Below are positions 1-7,897 of a DNA stretch of 64,000 bases, piece by piece. The stretch spans positions 62,001 through 126,000 of the forward strand of contig JBEKGN010000013.1 in the NCBI GenBank assembly GCA_050012775.1, given 5' to 3'. Position numbers and translations under genes: made by a program. How positions within the stretch are numbered: position 1 is the first letter of the stretch; the number at the start of each line of letters is the position of its first letter. The DNA comes from Roseiarcus sp050012775. Lineage in GTDB: Bacteria; Pseudomonadota; Alphaproteobacteria; Rhizobiales; Beijerinckiaceae. Below the pieces are notes generated by a model. The model had not been told where the DNA came from. It worked only from the letters and a program-made list of their open reading frames with translations, and did no database searches.

Positions 1-485
1 TGCCTCAGCACGGCCTCGGGCGAGCGTCCCAGTCGGCCTTGCAGGAAGACGGGCAGGCCGCCCGGCAGGCTGACCTTGCCGGAGCGGCTGAGGTGAAAAG
101 CGTCATAGCCGATGTCGAGGAACAGACTGTAGACTTCGGGGCCGCCGATGATGGCCGCGAGGCCGCTCGAAAGCCCCAGCGCCGCGCAGGCTTCACGGAA
201 CGACGCGCCGGCGGGGTTCCACAGCATGGAATTGGGAAGATCCGGATTGGGCTCGATCGTCGCGATTCTGCGCGTCACGACCAGCCGGCGCCGGCGCTCC
301 GAGTTGTCATGGCCTTCATGCGAATTTCGCCCCTGAACCACGACGTCGGCCCGCTCCAACTGAGAATCGAAGAAGCGCAGATCGGCCTCGTTCCTGAGGA
401 TGTCGGGCATATGGCCGTTCTCGTCCGCGATCATGCCGTCGGCTGAGACGATGGCGTAGCCTTCGATGCGGCAATCTTCGGACAT
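1..485 (-). CDS. Dihydrofolate reductase-fold (RibD C-terminal-like) protein, partial
   Basis: An open frame begins at an ATG at 485 (MSEDCRIEGYAIVSADGMIA) and runs off the left edge, so about 161 residues are visible and the C-terminus is missing. The opening GYAIVSADGMIAD, the later LERADVVVQGRNSHEG and the IIGGPEVYSLFLDIGYDAFHLSR stretch follow the order of the RibD C-terminal/DHFR-like family: an N-terminal strand with an S-x-DG motif, a V-x-GR-x-T/S-x-E-like segment, then a GG-P cofactor loop before a conserved tail. Members reduce pterin or pyrimidine-like substrates with NADPH, but the substrate here cannot be read from sequence. It is separated by about 110 bp from the next minus-strand gene. 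The family assignment is good; the specific role is unknown. Confidence 0.7.
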   Translation of the reverse strand, partial: MSEDCRIEGYAIVSADGMIADENGHMPDILRNEADLRFFDSQLERADVVVQGRNSHEGHDNSERRRRLVVTRRIATIEPNPDLPNSMLWNPAGASFREACAALGLSSGLAAIIGGPEVYSLFLDIGYDAFHLSRSGKVSLPGGLPVFLQGRLGRSPEAVLR

Positions 486-594
486 GAACGGCTGATCCCC
501 TGGAATTCGATCGTCGACACGGATCGAGGCGACATTCAGGCGGCCGCAAGCTTTACGCCCCGCTTGTCGGCCGAAATCCACCAAGAGCAAACTT

Positions 595-1356
595 CTATTC
601 GCTCATCGCCTCGAGCGTTTGCATAATGACTGCCGGCGAAATACGGAACAGGCCGGTGTAGGGCTGGTTCAACTCGAGGATCAGAAAGATCGCGCTCGCG
701 ACCGCGAACGATCCGAGCGCCAGCGTCGCAAGGACCGTGGCGTTGGCCCGGGAAAGCAGCCCATAGCCGCAGAACAGCAGCAGCGACCACGAGACGACGA
801 TAATCATCAGCGGCCATGAGATCGGGGCGACCAGTTGCAGCGACATTAGCAGGCGCGTCTGCTCGATCCAGCTGGCGTTTATGCTCGCCGTGGTCAGCAA
901 TTGCTTTTGCGCATCCGTGGTCGGCTTGAGCGAGAGGAGGAACTGGTCCATTTTCTTCAGGCCGGCGAGCGCGGTTCCGACGCTTTGCGCCTTCGGGTCG
1001 TATTGCCCGGCGCCCCAGAACATGTCGTAGCCCTGCTGGAGGGCCCTGCGCAGGCCGTCACGGCCGGGCTGGGCCTCCGGGCCGTAGGCCGCCAATGCCG
1101 AATCGAACTGCAGCGCCCGCGCGTCGAGCGTTTCGAGTTCGGCCTTTTGCGTCGCATAGAAGCTGTAGCTCGACCCGATCAGCGTCCCCAGGACCAGAGC
1201 GAGAAGCAAGCCCAAGAGCCCGGAAATCGCTCCGATCATGTCGCGAGAGCGGTCCGAGGTGTGATGGTCCGGCAGGAGCGACTGCAGCTTCAATCCGATC
1301 AAGCCGCTGGCGAACGCGAGCACGCCGACGACAAGAGCGATTTCGAGGGAACCCAT
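595..1356 (-). CDS. DUF4239/bestrophin-like membrane protein
   Basis: This is a 253-residue protein with start ATG at 1356 (MGSLEIALVVGVLAFASGLI). A longer in-frame start at 1443 adds a charged, non-membrane N-terminus that looks untranslated. It has two hydrophobic segments near residues 5-25 and 45-65, a long soluble middle with a Tyr-rich patch, and two more hydrophobic segments in the last 80 residues. This 2+2 membrane layout, with GAISGLLGLLLALVLGT after the first helix, matches the DUF4239 family of proteins distantly related to bestrophins. Function in the family is unproven; an ion-channel-like role is only a suggestion. It is divergent from the methyltransferase gene at 1725. Confidence 0.65.
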   Translation of the reverse strand: MGSLEIALVVGVLAFASGLIGLKLQSLLPDHHTSDRSRDMIGAISGLLGLLLALVLGTLIGSSYSFYATQKAELETLDARALQFDSALAAYGPEAQPGRDGLRRALQQGYDMFWGAGQYDPKAQSVGTALAGLKKMDQFLLSLKPTTDAQKQLLTTASINASWIEQTRLLMSLQLVAPISWPLMIIVVSWSLLLFCGYGLLSRANATVLATLALGSFAVASAIFLILELNQPYTGLFRISPAVIMQTLEAMSE

Positions 1357-1724
1357 GCGTGCGTCCCAGTCCAACGAGGATTGATTTTCTCGAGGCGCCG
1401 CGTCGCCGCGTCGATCGCGCCTATGACCCGGCAAAAATTCCACGTCGGCGCCGAGCGGCGCCTTCGCCTCCTCTATAATGCGTTCAACGCCCCGCCGCGC
1501 TTCGATCGATCGGCCGCGGCCCGCGATCGCTTTTTCCCTGGCGCCGGCGCAAGCTTAGATTGGCGGGCTCGCTGGATCAAGCCGGCCGGCCCGGGCGCGC
1601 GGACCGCGCCGGGCGAGGCGCATGGGGGTTGCGCTTCGCGCCGATTTCCTGAACAAGTCGCGGCTTTCCGGCGTTTGCCGATTGTGCGCCGCGGCGGCGA
1701 GGGCTCTGTTGTGAGGGCGTCGAC
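1357..1724. other. Divergent intergenic region, 368 bp
   Basis: No gene is supported here. It separates the minus-strand DUF4239 gene from the plus-strand methyltransferase gene. A TATAAT at 1474-1479 on the plus strand could be a -10 element, but I see no matching -35 element at the right distance. The rest is GC-rich and without repeats that I can detect. Confidence 0.5.
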
Positions 1725-2453
1725 ATGATGAATGGCCGAAAGCTCATTCCGGGAAAGGTCGTGCCGCCTTCCGAAATTCCCGACTATTCGATCGATCGCA
1801 GGGATTCGTCGGAGATCTTGTCGCCGCGTTTCGTGCGCAGGCTGAACGAATTGAACCGCCGCGTGGCCGACTCGAACGAGACGCTGGAAGGCAACATTTT
1901 CTATTGGGACGGAGACCGCAATTTCAGCGGCAGTCCGCCGACCGCGAATTTGGCGCCGGCCAGACGGAACATGTGGCGCGCGACGCGCTTCAAGCGGCGC
2001 TTGCTGGAAATCGGCGTCAACGCCGGTCACAGCGCGCTGCTCGCCCTCTCGGCCAATCCGTCCTTGGCGTATCACGGCGTGGACCTCGACATTCATCGTT
2101 ATACAGGCCCGTGCGTGGATTATTTGAAGAGCGAATTTCCCGGCCGCGTCCACTTTTGGCCCGGCGATTCGCGCGAAGTGCTGCCTTATCTGGCCATGAA
2201 TCGCGCCGATCTCGATTTCGATATTTTTCACGTCGACGGCGGGCATACGAGCGAACTCTGTCGCGCCGACGTCGCCAATTGTCTTCGCCTCGCCGGGAGC
2301 GGACGCGGCAAGCATCTGCTGCTCGACGACATCGACGCGAGCTGGATTTTCGACGTCTATTCCGAATTCGTCTCGCAGGGATATCTGACGACGGAAACGT
2401 TCTTCGGGGACTGGGAAGACGCCAACCGCAACGTCCTGGGCCGGATCCTGTGA
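1725..2453 (+). CDS. Class I SAM-dependent methyltransferase
   Basis: This is a 242-residue protein. The SAM-binding motif LLEIGVNAGHSALLAL (about residues 92-107) is a motif-I glycine loop preceded by an acidic residue. It is followed by GVDLDIHRY, and then FDIFHVDGGH near residues 165-175, an arrangement typical of the Methyltransf_24 group often found with surface-polysaccharide or small-molecule methylases. The acceptor substrate cannot be told from sequence. It is followed after 19 bp by a glycosyltransferase gene in the same direction, suggesting a two-gene transcript that modifies a glycan. The start at 1725 is MMNGRKL; the second Met is equally possible. Confidence 0.75.
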   Translation: MMNGRKLIPGKVVPPSEIPDYSIDRRDSSEILSPRFVRRLNELNRRVADSNETLEGNIFYWDGDRNFSGSPPTANLAPARRNMWRATRFKRRLLEIGVNAGHSALLALSANPSLAYHGVDLDIHRYTGPCVDYLKSEFPGRVHFWPGDSREVLPYLAMNRADLDFDIFHVDGGHTSELCRADVANCLRLAGSGRGKHLLLDDIDASWIFDVYSEFVSQGYLTTETFFGDWEDANRNVLGRIL

Positions 2454-2472
2454 AGCCGCGAGGCGCCGGTCG

Positions 2473-3381
2473 ATGACGCCTCGCGATCGTGGGGCGACGC
2501 CGGAATTCGCGACGTTCTGGCACGGGCCGCTCGACGCGCTCACCTACGGCTGCATGGCGTCCTTCGCGCATTTCGGCGCGGGCCTGCGGGTCTACAGCTA
2601 CGACGACCGGCTCGACGCGCCGCGCGGCGTGGAATTGGCGGACGCGCGCCGGATTTGCCCCGACGAATCGCTGCTCGGGCGCTATATCGTGAAGGGCAGG
2701 CCTTCGATCGCCACGTTCGCCGACAGGTTCCGCTACGAGATGATTCGCGAAACCGGTTGCTGCTGGGTCGACTCCGACATTCTCTGTCTGCGCAAGCCCG
2801 ATTTCGCCCAGGAGGAAATCGTATTCGGTCGCCAGTCGGAGTTCCGCGGGGAATCCGTCATCAACAACGCCGTGCTGAAACTGCCGCCCGACGATCCGAC
2901 GCTGAACGCACTCGTCGCGAAAGCCGAAAGCGCCGTCGATGTCGATCAGAGCTGGGGCGCCATCGGCCCGTTCCTGCTGACGGAGATTGCGACGCGAAAC
3001 GGCATCGACCGCTACGCGCGCGAATTCCACCATTTCTATCCCATCGAACCCGATTGCTTCTGGAAGCCGTTCTTGCCCGCCTGTCGCGACGAGGTCGCCG
3101 AGGCCGTGCGCGGCGCGACGTTCCTGCACCTGTGGAGCGAATTGATCGCGCGATCGGGCTACGACCGGTCGGCTTGCCCCCCGGTCGGATCGTTCCTCAA
3201 CGAGGTTTTCGGCCGGTTGGGCGTGGTCGACCGTTTCGCCCGCGTCTATGAGGCGGGCGAACTCGAAGCCCTCATGGCCAAGTGGATTGCGGCGGAGGGC
3301 GAGTCCGCGGTGAGCGACTCTTCCGAGCCGGTCGCGCGCAATGACGGCTCCTTGGCCCCGCCAACTTCCGGCAAGACCTAA
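2473..3381 (+). CDS. Glycosyltransferase with DXD motif (GT32-like)
   Basis: This is a 302-residue soluble protein. The central FADRFRYEMIRETGCCWVDSD stretch (about residues 81-101) has the Asp-x-Asp metal/nucleotide-sugar motif (DSD) preceded by a helix, as in the glycosyltransferases that carry a sugar-binding DXD region (GT32 and alpha-1,4-GlcNAc-transferase-like families). Downstream features include W-G-A-I-G-P and F-H-H-F-Y-P, also usual there. It probably acts in the cytoplasm on a surface glycan; donor and acceptor are unknown. It sits 19 bp after a methyltransferase gene, and its stop overlaps by 4 bp the stop of the convergent MFS gene. Confidence 0.7.
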   Translation: MTPRDRGATPEFATFWHGPLDALTYGCMASFAHFGAGLRVYSYDDRLDAPRGVELADARRICPDESLLGRYIVKGRPSIATFADRFRYEMIRETGCCWVDSDILCLRKPDFAQEEIVFGRQSEFRGESVINNAVLKLPPDDPTLNALVAKAESAVDVDQSWGAIGPFLLTEIATRNGIDRYAREFHHFYPIEPDCFWKPFLPACRDEVAEAVRGATFLHLWSELIARSGYDRSACPPVGSFLNEVFGRLGVVDRFARVYEAGELEALMAKWIAAEGESAVSDSSEPVARNDGSLAPPTSGKT

Positions 3382-5048
3382 ATCGACGGCGTGGTCGGCG
3401 CTTGGAGCTTAAATTGGTGCTTCTTGCCGGAGCGGCGCGTGCGCGCGGAGGCGGTGAGGAAGGTCACCTTGGGCGATTCGGCGAGCAATTCGCGGATCTC
3501 TTCTTCCAGCATGCGGTCGGCGTTGGTGACGCGCGCGCGCAGATGCTGCATTTCCCGCCATGACTCGATCAGGAACGTCTCGAGGTAGCGTCCGCTTTCC
3601 GCGGCGTCCTCGAATACGCCCCAGGCGAAGGCGCCGTCGCGCTTGCGCTCGCGTCCCATCTCGTCGATCGCGCCGAGAAAGGCGGCGCAATTTTCCTTGG
3701 CGACGCGATATTCGATGGTCACGAGGACCGGTCCCTGATCCGGCTCGACCTTTTGCGCAAAGACCGGCGTGCGCCAATGCATGGACGGGGAAAGATCGAG
3801 CCCGGCGGCGGCCTGAAGTTTCCAACGCAGCGTCACGGGAATGGCCAGCAGCGCCCCGCCGGCCGCCGCGAGAAGCGCGATGGAGAGCCCCTCTCGGCTC
3901 GCGACTTGGCCCCAAACCGCGCTTCCCAGCGTCATCGCTCCGAAGTGGACGGTGAGGAAGACCGCCAGCCCGCGACCGCGAACCCAATCGGGCAGAGCGA
4001 CCTGAACCGACACGAACAGGCACGCCAGAACCACGATCCACGAAGCGCCGGCGACGAGGCTGGCGAGGAGCGCGATGACCGGCTCGTGCGCGAACGCGAA
4101 CAGCACGAGGGCCAGCGCGCTGCCGAGCGACCCGAGAACGGCCAGCAGATCGGGTCCCAGTTCGGCCTTCAACCAGTTCAGCGCGAAGGAACAGCCGATG
4201 GCGCCGAGGCCGATCGCGCCGAGCAAGGCGCCGTAGACCTCCGGCCCGTTGTTCATCTGACTGCGCGCGATGAGAGGCAGCAGCGCCCAATAGGCGCTGG
4301 CGAACGGAAAGAACGCGATCGCCCGGATCATCGTCGCGCCGAGGAATCGATTGTTCGCGGCGTAGCGAATGCCGGTGCGGATCGCGCTGGTCAGCCGTTC
4401 CGCCGGCAGGCTTTGCGCGCCCTGGCGCGGCGGGCGCCACCACAGCAACGCCGCGATGATTCCCAGATTGCTGGCGCTGAACGCCCAGAAGGGCGAATCG
4501 ATGCCTATCGCGCCGATGGCGAGACCGCCGAGCGCCGGCCCGACGGCGCGGCTGAGGTTGTAGGCGGCGCCGTTGGCGGCCACCGCGCTGTCCAGGTGGC
4601 GCACGGGCACGAGGAGCGGCGTGATCTTCAGCCACGCCGGCGCGCTCAGCGCGCCGCCGGCGCCCAGCATGAACGTCGTCGCCAACAGGGCGCCCGGCGT
4701 CGCCAGACCGAGGGAAACCAGGGCGGCGAATGCCGCCGACACCACCAAGACGACGATTTCGACGCCGATCAGCAGCCGGCGCGAGTCGACGATGTCCGCA
4801 AGCGCTCCGGCCGGCAACGTCAGGAGAAACATCGGCAGCGTCGTCGCGATTTGAACGGTCGACACCGCCATCGGATCGGCGTTGAGAGTGGTCATCAACC
4901 AGCCCGAGCACGTGTCGAAAATCGCGATGCCGATGTTGGCGATCGTGCTGGCGATCAAAATGATCGTGAAAGCGGCGCTGTCGAACGGGCCCCAGCGGGT
5001 GGGGACGAAACCGGCCGGCTTGTCGGAAGCATCGAGTTCGGCGCTCAA
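3378..5048 (-). CDS. MFS transporter with C-terminal ABM-like domain, copy 1
   Basis: This is a 556-residue protein with about 11-12 hydrophobic segments in the first 410 residues (MFS_3/enterobactin-exporter-like, including the loop GALADIVDSRRLLIG between helices 2 and 3). A soluble tail of about 130 residues resembles an antibiotic-biosynthesis-monooxygenase/Dabb-like ferredoxin fold (VTIEYRVAKENCAAFLGAID, then FLIESWREMQHL). Substrate is unknown. The start is TTG at 5048 behind a GGGGAG Shine-Dalgarno sequence; there is no upstream ATG. It is strongly similar along its whole length to the transporter at 7898-9550, which lies in the opposite orientation 2.8 kb away, so the two are an inverted paralog pair. 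Confidence 0.8.
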   Translation of the reverse strand: MSAELDASDKPAGFVPTRWGPFDSAAFTIILIASTIANIGIAIFDTCSGWLMTTLNADPMAVSTVQIATTLPMFLLTLPAGALADIVDSRRLLIGVEIVVLVVSAAFAALVSLGLATPGALLATTFMLGAGGALSAPAWLKITPLLVPVRHLDSAVAANGAAYNLSRAVGPALGGLAIGAIGIDSPFWAFSASNLGIIAALLWWRPPRQGAQSLPAERLTSAIRTGIRYAANNRFLGATMIRAIAFFPFASAYWALLPLIARSQMNNGPEVYGALLGAIGLGAIGCSFALNWLKAELGPDLLAVLGSLGSALALVLFAFAHEPVIALLASLVAGASWIVVLACLFVSVQVALPDWVRGRGLAVFLTVHFGAMTLGSAVWGQVASREGLSIALLAAAGGALLAIPVTLRWKLQAAAGLDLSPSMHWRTPVFAQKVEPDQGPVLVTIEYRVAKENCAAFLGAIDEMGRERKRDGAFAWGVFEDAAESGRYLETFLIESWREMQHLRARVTNADRMLEEEIRELLAESPKVTFLTASARTRRSGKKHQFKLQAPTTPSI

Positions 5049-5426
5049 ATCAATCTCCCCGGGCCGGCCTCGAGGGGCGCCCCGATCGTCTTTCGGACCG
5101 CACAGATGGCTTCAGAAGGAGGCGCTTTCAAGTTGCCTCAAGTCAACGTGATCGCGGCGGCAGGGCAAGCCGAATGGCGTCCAACACGAATTTTCGCCGT
5201 CCTCTTTCGCGGCGCCGCGCCGAAACGCCGCACGAACCGTCCGCCCGCCGTCGGCAAAAGGTCGAGCGACAGCCGAGGCGTTCTCGGCGCTCGCGAGGCG
5301 CAAACCGCGTTGGTCGAAGCCGCGTAAATTTGCTATAATTAATATGATTTACGGCCGGCGCGCCTTGCGTCGGGCCGCAGGCCTGAACAGGCGTCCGCGC
5401 CTTTCCAAAGGGAAAGCATTCGCCGA
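5049..5426. other. Divergent intergenic region, 378 bp
   Basis: This gap lies between the TTG start of the minus-strand MFS gene and the secreted-protein gene at 5427. Apart from the promoter candidate at 5310-5339 I see no gene or repeat. Short frames on both strands here have no recognisable protein features. Confidence 0.5.
5310..5339 (+). promoter_or_regulatory. Probable sigma-70-type promoter with extended -10
   Basis: TTGGTC (5310-5315) and TATAAT (5334-5339) are 18 bp apart, and the -10 element is preceded by TGC, giving an extended -10. The site is about 85 bp upstream of the ATG at 5427 and sits in a local AT-rich patch that contrasts with the GC-rich surroundings. It is the cleanest sigma-70-like promoter I could read in the window. 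Confidence 0.55.
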
Positions 5427-6071
5427 ATGAAGCGTTCGACCGGCCCTCGTCTGGCGATTCTGTGGTCCGTTTCGGTTGGCGCGGCGGCGATGTTTCCCGC
5501 GGGAGCGGCGCGTTGCCAGTCCGCAATGGAGATTTCCATGTCGGATGGACCGCGATCCGTGAGCGAAATTCCCGAGTTTGCGTCGGCGGAAGAGGCGAAA
5601 ACCTTCCTGGCGCGGCGCCTCCCCATCGCGACCGCCGCCAATCCGAGATATCGCTCCAAGGACAGCAGCGTGGAAACGCAATGGATCGTGAAATCGATCC
5701 GCTTCGATCGCGACCCGGCGACGAATCGGATTCTGGCGTCGATGAACGAGGCGATTCTGGAATACAGCAATGACGCCCTCAGCGCCGAAGGCGCGCACGA
5801 GGCCGTATTCTGGCTCGACGACGTTCAAGTGTCCGAGCGGCGGGACAGTCCCGATTTCACCAGCGCCGGAGATCCCGCCATCGGGATCATCTTCAATTGC
5901 AAATCCGGGAAATGCATTCAGTCCGTCTATATGGGCGCGAAATCGTCGAATGAATGGAGCGACGTCTATATCCAGGACGAAAAGTCGCGCGCGGCGATTC
6001 TCAAGGCGTTCAAGGCGCTCGAGCGCCCGGCCGGCGACGCCGACGCGCCGACCGCGCCAAAGCCGCCATGA
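5427..6071 (+). CDS. Secreted hypothetical protein
   Basis: This is a 214-residue protein. The N-terminus MKRSTGPRLAILWSVSVGAA is a basic-then-hydrophobic signal sequence, with probable cleavage near AGAARCQS, so the protein is expected in the periplasm or outside. The mature part is polar with no family motif that I recognise; two Cys occur in a CKSGKC motif near residues 155-160. It has its own likely promoter (5310-5339) and is convergent with folE, the two stops being 4 bp apart. I cannot assign a function. Confidence 0.6.
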   Translation: MKRSTGPRLAILWSVSVGAAAMFPAGAARCQSAMEISMSDGPRSVSEIPEFASAEEAKTFLARRLPIATAANPRYRSKDSSVETQWIVKSIRFDRDPATNRILASMNEAILEYSNDALSAEGAHEAVFWLDDVQVSERRDSPDFTSAGDPAIGIIFNCKSGKCIQSVYMGAKSSNEWSDVYIQDEKSRAAILKAFKALERPAGDADAPTAPKPP

Positions 6072-6075
6072 CGGT

Positions 6076-6717
6076 TCAGGCTTCCGCGTCCGAATTGACC
6101 AGCGACAGGAACTCCGCGCGGGTCATCGGCTGATCGCGGAAACATCCGAGCATGCGACTGGTGACGAGATCCGTTCCGCGTTTGCGGACGCCGCGGCTCA
6201 TCATGCAATGATGCGCCGCCTTGACCACGACGGCGACGCCGCGCGGCTGCAACACGCTTTCGATCGTGTTGGCGATCTGGGCGGTCAGGCGCTCCTGGAT
6301 CTGAAGGCGTTTGGCGTAGATCTCGACGACGCGGGCCAGTTTGGAGATGCCGACGACCCGCCGGTCCGGGACGTAACCGACCCAGGCGCGGCCGATGATG
6401 GGCGCGACGTGATGCTCGCAGTGACTCTCGAAGGCGACGCTGCGCAGCACGATCATCTCGTCGTAGCCTTCGACCTCCTCGAACGTCTTTCTCAGAACCT
6501 CTTCCGGCTCCTCGTCGTATCCGCAAAAATACTCGCGAAACGCCCGCACGAGCCGTTTCGGCGTTTCCCGCAGGCCGTCGCGATTAGGGTCCTCGCCGAT
6601 CCAGCGAAGGATTTGGCGAAAGGCGTCCTCGGCCTGCGCGTCGGTCGGCGCCGCCGCGTCGGCCCCCGCGAGATTCGCGGATTGTTCAACGAACGTTGCG
6701 TTGACTTTCACGGACAT
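6076..6717 (-). CDS. folE: GTP cyclohydrolase I
   Basis: This is a 213-residue enzyme converting GTP to 7,8-dihydroneopterin triphosphate, the first step of tetrahydrofolate and pterin synthesis. Recognisable blocks are GLRETPKRLVRAFREYF, the zinc/GTP region FESHCEHHVAPIIGRAWVGY with Cys and His ligands, and HHCMMSRGVRKRGTDLVTS with the second zinc Cys near the C-terminus. Length is normal for the long alphaproteobacterial FolE. ATG at 6717 (MSVKVNA) is preferred over a TTG eight codons upstream. It is convergent with the secreted-protein gene and divergent from the stress-protein gene. Confidence 0.95.
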   Translation of the reverse strand: MSVKVNATFVEQSANLAGADAAAPTDAQAEDAFRQILRWIGEDPNRDGLRETPKRLVRAFREYFCGYDEEPEEVLRKTFEEVEGYDEMIVLRSVAFESHCEHHVAPIIGRAWVGYVPDRRVVGISKLARVVEIYAKRLQIQERLTAQIANTIESVLQPRGVAVVVKAAHHCMMSRGVRKRGTDLVTSRMLGCFRDQPMTRAEFLSLVNSDAEA

Positions 6718-6933
6718 CTTCCAAATTCTCGATCGCGCCAAGGCCAGGCTGGAAAGCTGTAGCCGCCCGGCTCGGCTCGCGTCAACTTCGCGGCGCCGAC
6801 CGGTCGCGACGGCGCGGACCCGAGGGAGTGGATCGTTGACTCAGATCAAAACGCCGGCGTCGACCGCCGCACACATGTGCCCCTGTCGATCCCCCGATGT
6901 TTCGGAGCTTCGCCGCATGGTGAGATCGTGGCC

Positions 6934-7764
6934 GTGACTTTTGCGACATTGCTGGTGTGCTTGCGGCTCGAACGCGCGAACGCCGACCTGCTCGCGGTTA
7001 CGGCGGATTTGGCGGAGAGATTTCGCTCGAGCGTCATCGGCGTCGCGACGCGACACCCCATGCAATTCATGTTCAGCGGCGGCCTTGTTCCCGAGGAGCT
7101 CATCGAGCAAGAGGCTAAGGAATTCAGGGAACAGGTCGATGGTCTCGAGGCCGAATTTCGCAACGCCCTTCTCGGACGGGCCGGGAAGCTGCAATGGCGG
7201 GCGAAAATGGAGCTCGGGCCCTTGTCCGACTATATCGCGAACGAAGCGCGATGCGCCGACCTCGTCATAACGGAGGTCGACCGCAGCGGTTCGTTTTCTC
7301 ACCCGTCGACCCACGTCGACGTCGGCGATCTCCTGATGCGGGTCGGGCGACCGGTTCTCGTGGCGCCGCCAGCCGTGAGCAAACTGAAACTCGAACGAGC
7401 CGTCGTCGGCTGGAAAGAGACGCCCGAGGCGCGCCGCGCCGTCTTCGACGCTCTGCCGTTCCTGAAGGAGGCCGCCAGCGTCGCGGTCGTCGAGATCGCC
7501 GGCGAAGCTGAATTGGAGGCGGCGCGCTTCCGTCTCGAGGATGTCGTCGCCTGGCTCGATCGTCACGGAGTCGCCGCGGAGCCGATCGCGGCGGCCTTGA
7601 GAGGCGCCGACGCGAGCGGATTGGAGGCGATTGCGCAGGAGCTGGGGGCCGACCTGATCGTCGCCGGAGCGTTCGGCCACAGCCGTCTACGGGAATGGGT
7701 GTTCGGCGGCGTGACGAGAGATTTGTTGCTGCGTTCGGATCAATTCACGCTGTTGTCGCATTGA
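6934..7764 (+). CDS. Universal stress protein (tandem UspA-like domains)
   Basis: This is about 276 residues from the GTG at 6934 (VTFATLLVCLRLERANADLL). GTG codons at 6928 and 6877 are also in frame; a GGTGAG nine bases before 6934 favours the shorter form. The C-terminal half ends in AQELGADLIVAGAFGHSRLREWVFGGVTRDLLL, the G-x2-G-x9-G-(S/T)-type ATP-binding signature typical of UspA domains, here slightly altered. The N-terminal half is a more divergent copy (APPAVSKL junction near residue 150). It is probably a cytoplasmic stress-response protein; its ligand is unknown. Confidence 0.8.
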   Translation: MTFATLLVCLRLERANADLLAVTADLAERFRSSVIGVATRHPMQFMFSGGLVPEELIEQEAKEFREQVDGLEAEFRNALLGRAGKLQWRAKMELGPLSDYIANEARCADLVITEVDRSGSFSHPSTHVDVGDLLMRVGRPVLVAPPAVSKLKLERAVVGWKETPEARRAVFDALPFLKEAASVAVVEIAGEAELEAARFRLEDVVAWLDRHGVAAEPIAAALRGADASGLEAIAQELGADLIVAGAFGHSRLREWVFGGVTRDLLLRSDQFTLLSH

Positions 7765-7897
7765 CCGCGAATTCGGGCGCCCCCACATTGACGTCCGGCA
7801 GGCAGGAATTTGCGACAGTGGGGGCCGATCGTCCCGCGAGAGTCCTGCTTCGTCAAAGGGGCCTGAGCGGCGGCCGGCGGAATTCGCTGAGATTGGC

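Noticed and set aside
3753..5327. Plus-strand open frame of about 520 codons across MFS copy 1
   Set aside because: Antisense to the transporter, which has a clear paralog at 7898. Arg/Glu/Gln-rich.
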